From contig NZ_JAQOSO010000120.1 in the NCBI RefSeq assembly GCF_030068505.1, positions 31,051 to 95,050 of the forward strand: a stretch of DNA of 64,000 nucleotides. The letters run 5' to 3'. A program made the position numbers and the translations under genes. Source of the DNA: Roseofilum capinflatum BLCC-M114 (GTDB taxonomy: Bacteria; Cyanobacteriota; Cyanobacteriia; Cyanobacteriales; Desertifilaceae). The notes under the pieces were generated by a model that saw nothing but the letters and a program-made list of their open reading frames with translations, made no database searches and was not told where the DNA came from. Every line of letters starts with the position of its first letter. Position 1 is the first letter of the stretch. Positions 9,331-17,150 of the stretch are shown piece by piece.

Positions 9331-9846
9331 ATGAGTGACAAAACAAATAACGGTACAACCACCAGCAGCAGTGCAACCCCAGACCAATCCCCCGATCCGG
9401 CCTCATCCAGTGCCATTGAGACCCCAAAACCTGTGACATCTCAAGATAAGGAAGAAACTCCCATGACTCAACCTCTGAAACTTGGCTCCAAGCCAGAATC
9501 AACAGCAGCAATTAGCGAGCAACCCACCCGTTTTTCCCCCTTACCGGGTAACCGTCCGGTAGGCACAACGGATCTGAAAATCAGTAATACCCTCAAAACC
9601 GGGCCTCTTCCAGGGAATCGTCCCATTGAAGCCAGCCACCTGCAAGTCAACAGTACCCTATCTTCTTCAGGCGCTCGTCCAGTGGCCTCTAGCGGCATTA
9701 AAATTAAGGAAACCTTTGCCACCTCTGGGAATCGTCCCGTATCTACCACCGACTTAAAAATCAGCCAAAGCATAACAGTAATGGGCAATCGCCCCGTGGC
9801 TGACAACACCATAGATGGGCCCGACTTAATGGGATATATTGACTAA
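9331..9846 (+). CDS. Low-complexity protein with five GNRP repeats, function unknown
   Basis: 171 residues, rich in Ser, Thr, Pro and Asn, with no signal peptide or membrane segment. After a disordered N terminus of about 70 residues, the motif GNRPV/I (once GARPV) occurs at residues 73, 95, 114, 133 and 152, spaced 22, 19, 19 and 19. Each is followed by a TTDLKIS-like stretch. The chain ends DGPDLMGYID. Such short regular repeats suggest a binding array or filament linker. I do not recognise a named family. A hairpin terminator follows at 9885-9920. Confidence 0.75.
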   Translation: MSDKTNNGTTTSSSATPDQSPDPASSSAIETPKPVTSQDKEETPMTQPLKLGSKPESTAAISEQPTRFSPLPGNRPVGTTDLKISNTLKTGPLPGNRPIEASHLQVNSTLSSSGARPVASSGIKIKETFATSGNRPVSTTDLKISQSITVMGNRPVADNTIDGPDLMGYID

Positions 9847-9884
9847 AAATTTTCCCATAACCAGCCATCTCTTAGCCCATAAGC

Positions 9885-9920
9885 AAAAACCTGAGTCAGT
9901 TGTACTGCCCAGGTTTTTCT
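9885..9920 (+). terminator. Intrinsic terminator after the GNRP-repeat gene
   Basis: AAAAACCTG (9885-9893) pairs with CAGGTTTTT (9910-9918), ending in a T run. The A-rich 5' arm lets it also work for the opposing small gene at 9946-10158. Confidence 0.65.
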
Positions 9921-9945
9921 GTCTATTGGGGTTTGGAGAGTCATC

Positions 9946-10158
9946 TCAAGCCAAATGAATTAGATATTCTCCATAGTTGGGAACCCAGCTCATCCACTTA
10001 CCGGGAGAAACTTCACACAATAATAGGGCTTCATGGGCGGCCCAATGACTGGGCAGTTCTTCTAAGGTAATCCAGGAACCAGACTGGAGGGAACTCGAAA
10101 AGGGAGTAAAACCCGATTGAGTGGCGATCGCCCTTTGACCTTGATGTAAGATCGACAT
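9946..10158 (-). CDS. Small conserved-looking protein, unknown function
   Basis: 70 residues, Trp-rich (positions about 28, 39, 55 and 58), ending PNYGEYLIHLA. It contains SGSWITLEELPSHW, which reads like a compact soluble fold. There is no signal peptide or membrane segment. It converges on the GNRP-repeat gene with a shared terminator between them. Kept as real because composition and codon use fit the surrounding genes and no better frame exists. Function not inferred. Confidence 0.6.
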   Translation of the reverse strand: MSILHQGQRAIATQSGFTPFSSSLQSGSWITLEELPSHWAAHEALLLCEVSPGKWMSWVPNYGEYLIHLA

Positions 10159-10844
10159 CGTTTAAACTCCTGACCTCATCCTAGAGGCGCTTGCGTATCC
10201 TACTACCCTAAATCAAATCTAAAAACTGTATCGCAAAATACAGAAAAAGTTATAAAATCGTAACTTTTACCCCCTTCAATCCTTAATAACTCTTAACAAC
10301 CTACTCATCTATAGCGCTTCGCCCTAGGCAATAGGCAAAAGCTTGTCTTGCTTAGGGTCTAATCATCCGGAATGAGCAAGAGTGCCCATGTAGCCTGCCC
10401 TAGCCTGAACGTCCCTATCTTTAAGGTGTCCATTACCTGTAGATTCACAGAAGTTTGTCCCTCAGTCCCCTCAACTGCCCCAATCTACAGGCATAAATAC
10501 GGATGTTTTATTTCCGCTATCCGCAGAAATCCGGAAATGGTTACTGAGTCTACGCCCGTCAATCTTCTCCTCAACTGAAAATGCGGCCGATAATTCCGTA
10601 AAACTTAGGAATATTTTTCCCATAGTCCTTAGAGGACAGGAGGTTCAGCCGTTTCAAATCTCCGTAAACCACGGAAACTTCACCTCAAAATCAAAAAAAA
10701 TGCTCCAGGATGAAGAGTTGGTAAAGTGTGGTTTTTTCTGTAGACGTTCCTCTACGAGTTCCCTATGATAGAGACATAAGGAAATGCAGAGGAAAGCAAA
10801 CAACGCTTTTCCGATGCCCGTTCTAAGTTCTAGGAGTACATATA
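10159..10844. other. Long non-coding interval before the PEP-CTERM gene
   Basis: Contains a short STRR remnant (about 10323-10340). A weak forward frame at 10372-10578 does not look like a protein. From 10720 on it should hold the promoter and leader of the PEP-CTERM gene. No clear RNA or repeat element otherwise. Confidence 0.4.
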
Positions 10845-11540
10845 ATGAAATTTGCTATCTCTACCCTAATTAGTTCTACTCTTCTCGCTACCAGTCTCGT
10901 GGGCTTCTCTGCTGTTGATGCTCAAGCTAGACCCAACCAGAACACAGAACCAGCAGAACCTTTACTCTGTAGTGCCTCGACCATTACCCTGGCTGGCATC
11001 AGCTACAGTGCTTGTGAAGGTCAATTTTCAGGTAATGATACTGGAAATAAAGGGACTCTAGAGGGTGACCTCAACAATGGAACAGTATTTGGTTCCTACG
11101 GCTTCAGCAGCGACTGGTCACTCGATGGTAAGTCCGATGGTGGTGGTGGAACCTATGGATTTATCGCAGATAACGGTTCTACTGATGCTACATGGTCTTT
11201 AACCAAGAATCTAGACCAACTCTTTGGAAACGATTTAACGGCAACATTCGCGGTTAGCTTCAAAGCTTCTACAGGATACAGTGTTTACTTGTTTGAAGAT
11301 TTCTCGATTACTCAAGCCCAACTCGACTCTGGTAAGCTTGAGGGTACATTCACCACTGATGGTGTTTCTGTGAATAACAAAGGTAAGGCTCAAGGTTTAT
11401 CTCACGGTAGCTTCTGGGCTTACAGTGGCGAAGAAGACACCTACGAACCTCCCAATGAAATCCCTGAACCCAGTGCGGCTGCTGCTTTAGGTCTGCTGGC
11501 TGCTGGCATGTTGGGCATGAAGAAGAAAGGTCGTAAGTAA
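10845..11540 (+). CDS. PEP-CTERM sorting domain protein, secreted
   Basis: 231 residues with an N-terminal signal peptide (hydrophobic to about residue 25, cut near VDAQA). The C-terminal tripartite sorting signal is IPEPSAAAALGLLAAGMLGM followed by KKKGRK. In this family the PEP motif is recognised by an exosortase that processes exported proteins; no exosortase gene is in the window. The Gly/Ser/Thr-rich body with two cysteines in a beta-rich pattern suggests an extracellular beta-sandwich. The ATG follows TAGGAG by about eight bases. A strong terminator lies at 11629-11657. Confidence 0.88.
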   Translation: MKFAISTLISSTLLATSLVGFSAVDAQARPNQNTEPAEPLLCSASTITLAGISYSACEGQFSGNDTGNKGTLEGDLNNGTVFGSYGFSSDWSLDGKSDGGGGTYGFIADNGSTDATWSLTKNLDQLFGNDLTATFAVSFKASTGYSVYLFEDFSITQAQLDSGKLEGTFTTDGVSVNNKGKAQGLSHGSFWAYSGEEDTYEPPNEIPEPSAAAALGLLAAGMLGMKKKGRK

Positions 11541-11628
11541 GACTCTGGGGTAGTTGAGTTCTGAGGAATGGCTCCTACTTCAAGATAGATGCGTTGAGTG
11601 CTTTCAGTAAAACTTGTAGATCGGATGA

Positions 11629-11657
11629 GGGGGTGAGATTCACCCCCTATTTTTTTT
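11629..11657 (+). terminator. Rho-independent terminator of the PEP-CTERM gene
   Basis: GGGGGTGA (11629-11636), a three-base loop, then TCACCCCC (11640-11647), followed by TATTTTTTTT. Textbook form. Confidence 0.92.
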
Positions 11658-11734
11658 GACAATTAACAATTATCCCTCTTTAGATGAAACAATCCACTAC
11701 GATGAGTGGCTGTAATTTGACCCATTTTTAATTT

Positions 11735-12169
11735 TTAATTTTTAATTTTTAATTGATTTTTCCGCCAGGCTTGAATGCCTCCTTCTAAACTCACGGCTTC
11801 AATACCGGCTTGTTCGAGGATTTGTTGGGCTGTACCGGAGCGAAACCCGGAGAAGCAATAGAGGATGACCAGGCGATCGCCCGCTAATTGACGAATTTTC
11901 TCAACGCCTTCTCCCGATCGAATCTCTGCCATGGGAATTAAAGGACTCTCGCCAATGCGATCTTGGGCGTATTCTTGAGGCGTGCGAACATCAATCAATA
12001 GGGCTTGCTCGGCGAAGGTTCCCGGTGCTTCAGCCACCAGTTGCTGCACCTGAGCGACACTAATTTCGGCGATCGCCTCTTGGCTATTCCCAGGAAGGGC
12101 GCAACCGGCGATCGCCGCACTTAAATACAAAGCAGATAGAACTAAAATCCAGCGCTTCCCTTTCATCAT
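11735..12169 (-). CDS. Rhodanese-domain lipoprotein
   Basis: 144 residues from the ATG at 12169, which has GAG upstream; the TTG at 12181 is less likely. The N terminus is a lipoprotein signal peptide with lipobox AIAGC near residue 22. A single rhodanese domain follows: LLIDVRTPQEYAQDRI, then the active loop CFSGFRSG with the catalytic cysteine, and EGGIQAW at the end. Such proteins carry sulfur as a persulfide at the membrane surface. The stop lies next to a TTTTTAA heptamer tract. Substrate unknown. Confidence 0.85.
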   Translation of the reverse strand: MMKGKRWILVLSALYLSAAIAGCALPGNSQEAIAEISVAQVQQLVAEAPGTFAEQALLIDVRTPQEYAQDRIGESPLIPMAEIRSGEGVEKIRQLAGDRLVILYCFSGFRSGTAQQILEQAGIEAVSLEGGIQAWRKNQLKIKN

Positions 12170-12292
12170 ATTAACTCTCAATTTGAATACCTTGTTGGAA
12201 CAGGCGATCGCGCGATCGGGATCATTGTAATCGATAGATCTAGGAAAAAGGGGAAAATTAAGAGAAAATAGACCAGAGTTCAGGTAACTTTT

Positions 12293-12994
12293 ATGGGATT
12301 TTGGTCTGAAATCACCGATAGTCTTCTCAATCTATTTTTGCGCTCCAATTGTCCCCTGTGCGATCGCCCCACGGATGGGGATATATTGTGTTCCTCCTGC
12401 GGCCGATCCTTGCATCAACTGCAATTTTGCCCCTCCCGTCGCCGTCTCTATACTTGCCCCTCCTCTCCGATTCCCGTTTGGGTTTGGGGAAAATATCAAG
12501 GACAGCTCAAACGGGCGATCGCCAGCTTAAAATATGACAACCATCCGGAAATTGCCCGCCCCTTGGGGCAATGGTTGGGGGAAGCCTGGAGCGCTACAAA
12601 CGTTTCTAAGCAGGTTTCTCCCCTCGTCATCCCCATTCCCCTACATCAAGACAAACTCAAACAACGGGGATTTAACCAAGCCGAGCGCCTAGCCGCCAGT
12701 TTTTGCCAAGTTACAGGCTTTCCTTTATCTGCAAACGGTCTGATTCGGTCACGTCAAACCGAAGCTCAATTTGGTAAAAGTGCCCATCAACGTCGTGTTA
12801 ATCTTAAAGATGCCTTTACCGTAAACACAGCTCAGATTTCCCGGTATCCATCTTCCTCTGTGCTATTGTTGGACGATATCTATACCACAGGGGCAACGAT
12901 TCAATCCGCGACCCAAGCTTTGCGTCATCAGGGGATATCCGTTTATGGTGTAGTGGCGATCGCCACCACATCCGTCACCCAACCTCCCGTGTAA
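12293..12994 (+). CDS. ComF family phosphoribosyltransferase-like protein
   Basis: 233 residues. The N terminus carries a zinc-ribbon-like pair CPLC...CSSC (residues about 21-43). The C-terminal half is a type I PRTase fold with LLLDDIYTTGATI, the PRPP-binding signature, and IPIPLHQDKLKQRGFNQAERLA, typical of ComFC. In naturally transformable bacteria ComFC acts after DNA uptake. Natural transformation in this organism is inference only. A NarL-type regulator gene starts 36 bases after the stop and is probably cotranscribed. Confidence 0.9.
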   Translation: MGFWSEITDSLLNLFLRSNCPLCDRPTDGDILCSSCGRSLHQLQFCPSRRRLYTCPSSPIPVWVWGKYQGQLKRAIASLKYDNHPEIARPLGQWLGEAWSATNVSKQVSPLVIPIPLHQDKLKQRGFNQAERLAASFCQVTGFPLSANGLIRSRQTEAQFGKSAHQRRVNLKDAFTVNTAQISRYPSSSVLLLDDIYTTGATIQSATQALRHQGISVYGVVAIATTSVTQPPV

Positions 12995-13030
12995 ATTTTT
13001 TCCTCAATTATTATCGAGCGCCATTACATT

Positions 13031-13687
13031 ATGTCTGCTGCCCCAGAACACCCGACCCCCTTAAGGGTTCTCATTGTTGAAGACGACCCCATGATGCAAC
13101 TCGGCTTAGAACAAACCCTCACCGAAGTTCCCCACTTGGAAATTATCGGTCAAGCCGAAGACGGTTATCTAGGGGTGCAAGCCGCCCAAAACTTGCAACC
13201 CGATCTCGTGGTCATGGATATTGGTTTGCCTCGCTTAGATGGCATTGCCGCCACCCAACAAATTAAAGCCCAACTCCCCCAGACCAGGGTGGTAATGCTC
13301 ACCTCCCATACCACCGAAAATGAAATTATTGCCGCCCTCTCTAGCGGGGCAGATGCCTATTGTATTAAAGGAGCCAATGTAGACCGACTCTTGGCCGCCA
13401 TTTCTGCTGCACAGGAAGGCGCGACCTATCTTGACCCACAAATTGCCCGCCAAGTGATTAGTCATCTCAAACCCCCCACTCCCCAAGGCAATATTGCCAA
13501 TTTATCAGAGCGGGAGTCGGAGGTACTCAAGTTAATGGTGGAAGGATACAGCAATCCGCAAATTGCCGAGCAACTTTACCTCAGTCCCAATACCGTTAAA
13601 ACCCATGTACGGGGCATTATGAACAAATTAGCCGTTGATGACCGGGTACAAGTGGCGGTTAAAGCATTGCGAGAGGGGTTGGTGTAG
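13031..13687 (+). CDS. NarL/FixJ-type response regulator
   Basis: 218 residues. Receiver domain at residues about 10-130 with acidic pair EDD, phosphoacceptor Asp in LVVMDIGLPR, and the conserved Thr/Ser and Lys (MLTSHT, YCIKGA). LuxR-type HTH at about 150-213 with LSERESEVLKLMVEGYSNPQIAEQL and TVKTHVRGIMNKL. It is a DNA-binding transcription regulator. A GAF histidine kinase gene lies 570 bases downstream on the same strand and is a plausible but unproven partner. Confidence 0.92.
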   Translation: MSAAPEHPTPLRVLIVEDDPMMQLGLEQTLTEVPHLEIIGQAEDGYLGVQAAQNLQPDLVVMDIGLPRLDGIAATQQIKAQLPQTRVVMLTSHTTENEIIAALSSGADAYCIKGANVDRLLAAISAAQEGATYLDPQIARQVISHLKPPTPQGNIANLSERESEVLKLMVEGYSNPQIAEQLYLSPNTVKTHVRGIMNKLAVDDRVQVAVKALREGLV

Positions 13688-13735
13688 GGAGTAATGCCCC
13701 TCTGTTGGTATCGGTCTCAGGGATTTCTAAGCTAT

Positions 13736-13927
13736 CTAAGCCTCTCGATTCTTTTCTGTTAATCCTAATCCGGCCACTTCCATCAGCAGAGCAGTACCGG
13801 TTAATCCAGGAGGGACATTGTTCAGGGCTAAGAGTCCTGAAGCCACACAGCCTCCACCAATTAGAAAAAGAGCCACGCCACCGGAGACTAATCCTTGGGC
13901 TACTTTGGTTTGCAGTTCGCGTTTCAT
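13736..13927 (-). CDS. Small membrane protein, unknown function
   Basis: 63 residues with a central hydrophobic Gly-rich segment (VSGGVALFLIGGGCVASGLLAL) and a second weaker one, ending in a charged tail. The start MKRELQTKVAQGL is a plausible cytosolic amphipathic lead. The overlapping frames on both strands have no protein-like character, so this one is preferred. It lies opposite in strand to the regulator and the kinase. Confidence 0.5.
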   Translation of the reverse strand: MKRELQTKVAQGLVSGGVALFLIGGGCVASGLLALNNVPPGLTGTALLMEVAGLGLTEKNREA

Positions 13928-14253
13928 ACAGTGTTTTAAGTTTCTTGTCGATTGTGGGCAATTTTGAGGGATCTAATGTTAAGCAATGATAAGTCTTTTT
14001 CAGCGTTTTGTCATCTCATGGATGGATTGACATTTAACAGAGATCGATCAAGAGCCTCAACCCAACCTTACAGAGTTACTCTCAAAGTTATTAACTTTTG
14101 TCATGAGTGGGATGGTAAGTTCTAGATTTTATCGTCTTTTGACCGCGATCAAACGGATGACCGGTCTAAAGTTAGATACCCTTAAGAAGATAGTCCTTAG
14201 ATGTTCGACTAGGGGCGATCGCAATTCTCAACCACTTCCAATCAGCAACTGCT

Positions 14254-15651
14254 ATGAGCATTCAGCCTCCTAATTCCGATCTCTCTTCCCTAAATTCTGC
14301 CGATAGCTCGCCCAAGCTCGACTCCATGGTTCAGCAGCGCACGAGTCAACTCGAGCAAGCCTTAGAGTTTGAAGCCATGCTCAAGCGAATTACGGATAAA
14401 GTCCGAGATAGCTTAGACGAGACCCAAATTTGGCAAACGGCGGTTCGAGAATTAACCGTAGTTTTGGGAATTAAGGGATGTAATGCCTCTTTGTATGATT
14501 TAGAAAAGGGAACCTCAACCATTTGTTCGGAATATGCTGCCACGATTCCTGCAATTCACGGCCGGGTGGCCAAATTGGCGAAATTCCCGGAACTGTATAA
14601 ACAGTTGCTTAGAGGGCAGTATTTTCAATTTTGCTCCCTATTGCCCAATCCAGAACGGGGGCGATCGGCTATGTTGGCCTGTCCGATTTTTGACAATCAA
14701 GGGGTCTTAGGGGATTTGTGGTTAGTTCACCATGCTGACTATGAGTTTAGCGAGCTAGAACTTCGCTTAGTGCAGCAAGTCGCCAATCAATGCGCGATCG
14801 CCATCCGTCAAGCGCGTCTGTTTCAATCATCACAAGCTCAAGTGCAGGAGTTAGAGAAACTCAATAATCTCAAAGATGATTTTCTCAGCACGGTTTCCCA
14901 TGAACTCCGCACTCCCGTGTCGAATATGAAAATGGCGATTCGGATGCTCAATATCTCCTTAGAACGGTATATGACTGCTGCTCCCCCAGAAAGTGGGAAC
15001 ACTCAACAAGAAGCCTTAGAGAAAAAAGTGAACCATTATTTACAAATTTTGGGGGCTGAATGCGAACGGGAAATTAATCTGATTAATGACTTGCTCGATC
15101 TCCAGCGATTGGAAAATCAGGAAGCCCCCAGCGATTTGGATCGGATTAATTTAGTCGAGTTTATGGACAAGATTCTACCCTCGTTTCGCGATCGCGCCCA
15201 CAGTCGTCAACAACACCTTTCAATTGAAATTGCTGATGACATTCCCGATTTTCTCTCCGAGACATTTAGCTTAGAGCGGGTGATAGCCGAACTTTTAAAT
15301 AATGCTTGTAAATATACCCCTCCAGATGAATCGATTCAATTTAAGGCATGGTTAGAGCAACCCCCAGAATTTTTACCCGCCGATCCCGAACGGGTGGTGA
15401 GCAATCGTCCGAAGCTATGGATAGAGGTTAAAAATACAGGAATAGATATTTCTCAATCTGAATTAGATCGAATTTTTGATAAGTTTTATCGCATTCCCAG
15501 CGCCGATCCTTGGAAGCAAGGGGGAACAGGTTTGGGACTGGCTTTAGTGAAAAAATTAAGCGAGCGTTTAGGCGGAAAAATTCAGGTTAACAGTGGCAGT
15601 GCATTTGTTTCTTTCACGGTTGTATTACCCATACAGACTGAACATAGATAG
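14254..15651 (+). CDS. GAF-domain sensor histidine kinase
   Basis: 465 residues without transmembrane segments, so cytosolic. A GAF-like domain spans about residues 45-200. A short coiled-coil linker leads to the dimerisation domain with the phosphorylated His in FLSTVSHELRTPVSNMK (about 220). The ATPase domain has the N box LLNNACKYTPPDE and G2 box GGTGLGLALVKKL. The G1 box reads KNTGIDIS, with Asn where many kinases have Asp, a form I have seen in other cyanobacterial kinases. The ligand of the GAF domain is unknown. The NarL-type regulator upstream is the nearest candidate partner. Confidence 0.9.
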   Translation: MSIQPPNSDLSSLNSADSSPKLDSMVQQRTSQLEQALEFEAMLKRITDKVRDSLDETQIWQTAVRELTVVLGIKGCNASLYDLEKGTSTICSEYAATIPAIHGRVAKLAKFPELYKQLLRGQYFQFCSLLPNPERGRSAMLACPIFDNQGVLGDLWLVHHADYEFSELELRLVQQVANQCAIAIRQARLFQSSQAQVQELEKLNNLKDDFLSTVSHELRTPVSNMKMAIRMLNISLERYMTAAPPESGNTQQEALEKKVNHYLQILGAECEREINLINDLLDLQRLENQEAPSDLDRINLVEFMDKILPSFRDRAHSRQQHLSIEIADDIPDFLSETFSLERVIAELLNNACKYTPPDESIQFKAWLEQPPEFLPADPERVVSNRPKLWIEVKNTGIDISQSELDRIFDKFYRIPSADPWKQGGTGLGLALVKKLSERLGGKIQVNSGSAFVSFTVVLPIQTEHR

Positions 15652-15729
15652 TTGATAGAGCCAATCTTGGGGAATACGGGGCTTTGCGCTGTATCGGTGG
15701 ACAGTAGGAAAAGATCCCCCCTTGCCCCC

Positions 15730-15768
15730 TAGGGAATAGGGAATAGGGAATAGGGAATAGGGAATAGC
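15730..15768. repeat. Heptamer STRR tract (AGGGAAT)n
   Basis: Five tandem copies immediately left of a family B element, at its exact boundary. Confidence 0.85.
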
Positions 15769-15967
15769 CCTCTTCTGTCACTTTCTAAAAAAGGGGCTTC
15801 AAACCCTGATTCTTTCGTTCGCGATAAAACTCCGTTTTCGGCTGTCGCCGACATGAAACGCTTCGCGATAAAACTCCGTTTTCGGCTGTCGCCGACATGA
15901 AACGCTTCGCGATCGCGGGCTGTAATGGCGGAAATTCGTCAGAATTTCCCAGTTTAACAGAAGAGGG
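15768..15967. repeat. MITE-like element, family B copy 2, with a 44-base tandem duplication
   Basis: Same left end (CCCTCTTCTGTCACT) and interior as 5892-6005. The right end is diverged (AGTTTAACAGAAGAGGG). Between TTCTTTCGTT and GCGATCGCGGGCTGT it carries two exact copies of a 44-base unit holding a GACATGAA hairpin (15836-15857 and 15880-15901). Confidence 0.8.
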
Positions 15968-15977
15968 GTATTACTCA

Positions 15978-17150
15978 TTACTCATGACTTGTTAGGGTAA
16001 ATGGAGATAATAGGGGATCGGGAGTACCGGTTAACTGCTTGGCAAACCGAGGGGCGATCGCCGGAACTAAGGTAATGGGAGCAGTAAACCCAGAAAAAAC
16101 ATATAACCCCTCTTGGTTAGGTACAGCCCCCATCAGGGCAAAATTCTGATGCACAAACGCCACCAAACAAGAGTGCCAAGTTCCCGCTTCTTGGGCTAAA
16201 GCGGGTAAGATTTGGCCAACTTTTTGGCGAATTTCTTGCTCGCTTTTTTGAGGATTAATCTGAGCCTGGGGATCGGTTACGGTGCGGCTCAATTGTCCCA
16301 ATAAGAGTCTACCGTCTTGAAACTGTACTGCACTGGTATCGACAATGGCGGGGGCTAACTCATGTCCGGGTTCATCCCAAAGGGGTTCTAATTCTGGACT
16401 ACTAGCATAGGTTTCAAGCTGATAAAGTTGGGTTTGGGAAGGCATAACAAATGTGGATAACCGTTGATGAGGGTTGAGAATTTCCACCAGTTCTGCATGG
16501 GTAAAATAAATAGGGATATCAATTCCCGCTTGTTTGAGCAGTTGGCGAGTCCATCCCCCAGCACAAACGACTGCGTTTTTCCCTCGATAGGTATCTTCAG
16601 ATGTGGTGACAGAATAGGAACGATCGCGATGGTTTTCTAATTCCTGGACTTCACCCATTTCCATGACTCCCCCTTGACGAATCAGGGCCTGTTGATAGGC
16701 TTGATTGAGGAGAATGGGGTTAACTTGGCTCTGCTCTAAGGTTAAAGCATGAACGATCGCCTCTGGATTCAGCAGAGGTTCGATTTCACAGGCTTCTTGG
16801 GGCGTTAAAATCTGAAAGGGATCGCTCATCTGCTCATAAGCGGCGATCGTTCGTTCCACATCCTGCCCTGGATCAATGGTAAGGAGCAGATCTACGGATC
16901 GAAACTCCGTATCCATGCCTAACTCATCGGATAATTGCTCGTGTCTGCCTTTTCCTTCGTGGAACAATTGCCCGATATCTCCCGAAGTGCCATACCAGAA
17001 CACTCCGCCATAACTATAGCGAGTTGCGCGATCGCCATCAGCATTTTGATCCAAAAGAAGTATGTCTAATCCTAGCTTACTGAGTTCATAAGCTAGAGCG
17101 CTTCCGGTAATGCCTGCTCCAATTACGATCCAATCATAGGTTTTTGTCAT
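15978..17150 (-). CDS. FAD-dependent oxidoreductase, D-amino-acid-oxidase-like fold
   Basis: 390 residues. The FAD-binding dinucleotide fold is at the N terminus (WIVIGAGITGSALAYELSK, GxGxxG), with the Glu/Asp position in LLLDQN. A second FAD-contact region is NAVVCAGGWTRQLL near residue 190, and a C-terminal NQEGLYVFSGFTAPITL precedes the end. This matches the DAO superfamily (glycine or sarcosine oxidase-like). The start overlaps the cbiA stop (ATGA at 17147-17150), so it is translationally coupled to cobyrinate diamide synthase. A link to cobalamin metabolism is suggested by position only. Confidence 0.85.
   Translation of the reverse strand: MTKTYDWIVIGAGITGSALAYELSKLGLDILLLDQNADGDRATRYSYGGVFWYGTSGDIGQLFHEGKGRHEQLSDELGMDTEFRSVDLLLTIDPGQDVERTIAAYEQMSDPFQILTPQEACEIEPLLNPEAIVHALTLEQSQVNPILLNQAYQQALIRQGGVMEMGEVQELENHRDRSYSVTTSEDTYRGKNAVVCAGGWTRQLLKQAGIDIPIYFTHAELVEILNPHQRLSTFVMPSQTQLYQLETYASSPELEPLWDEPGHELAPAIVDTSAVQFQDGRLLLGQLSRTVTDPQAQINPQKSEQEIRQKVGQILPALAQEAGTWHSCLVAFVHQNFALMGAVPNQEGLYVFSGFTAPITLVPAIAPRFAKQLTGTPDPLLSPFTLTSHE

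Noticed and set aside
10372..10578. 68-codon forward frame before the PEP-CTERM gene
   Set aside because: Composition is unlike neighbouring genes, with no ribosome-binding site or recognisable motif.
13705..13989. 94-codon plus frame between the regulator and the kinase
   Set aside because: Overlaps the more plausible 63-residue membrane protein gene on the other strand and has no ribosome-binding site.
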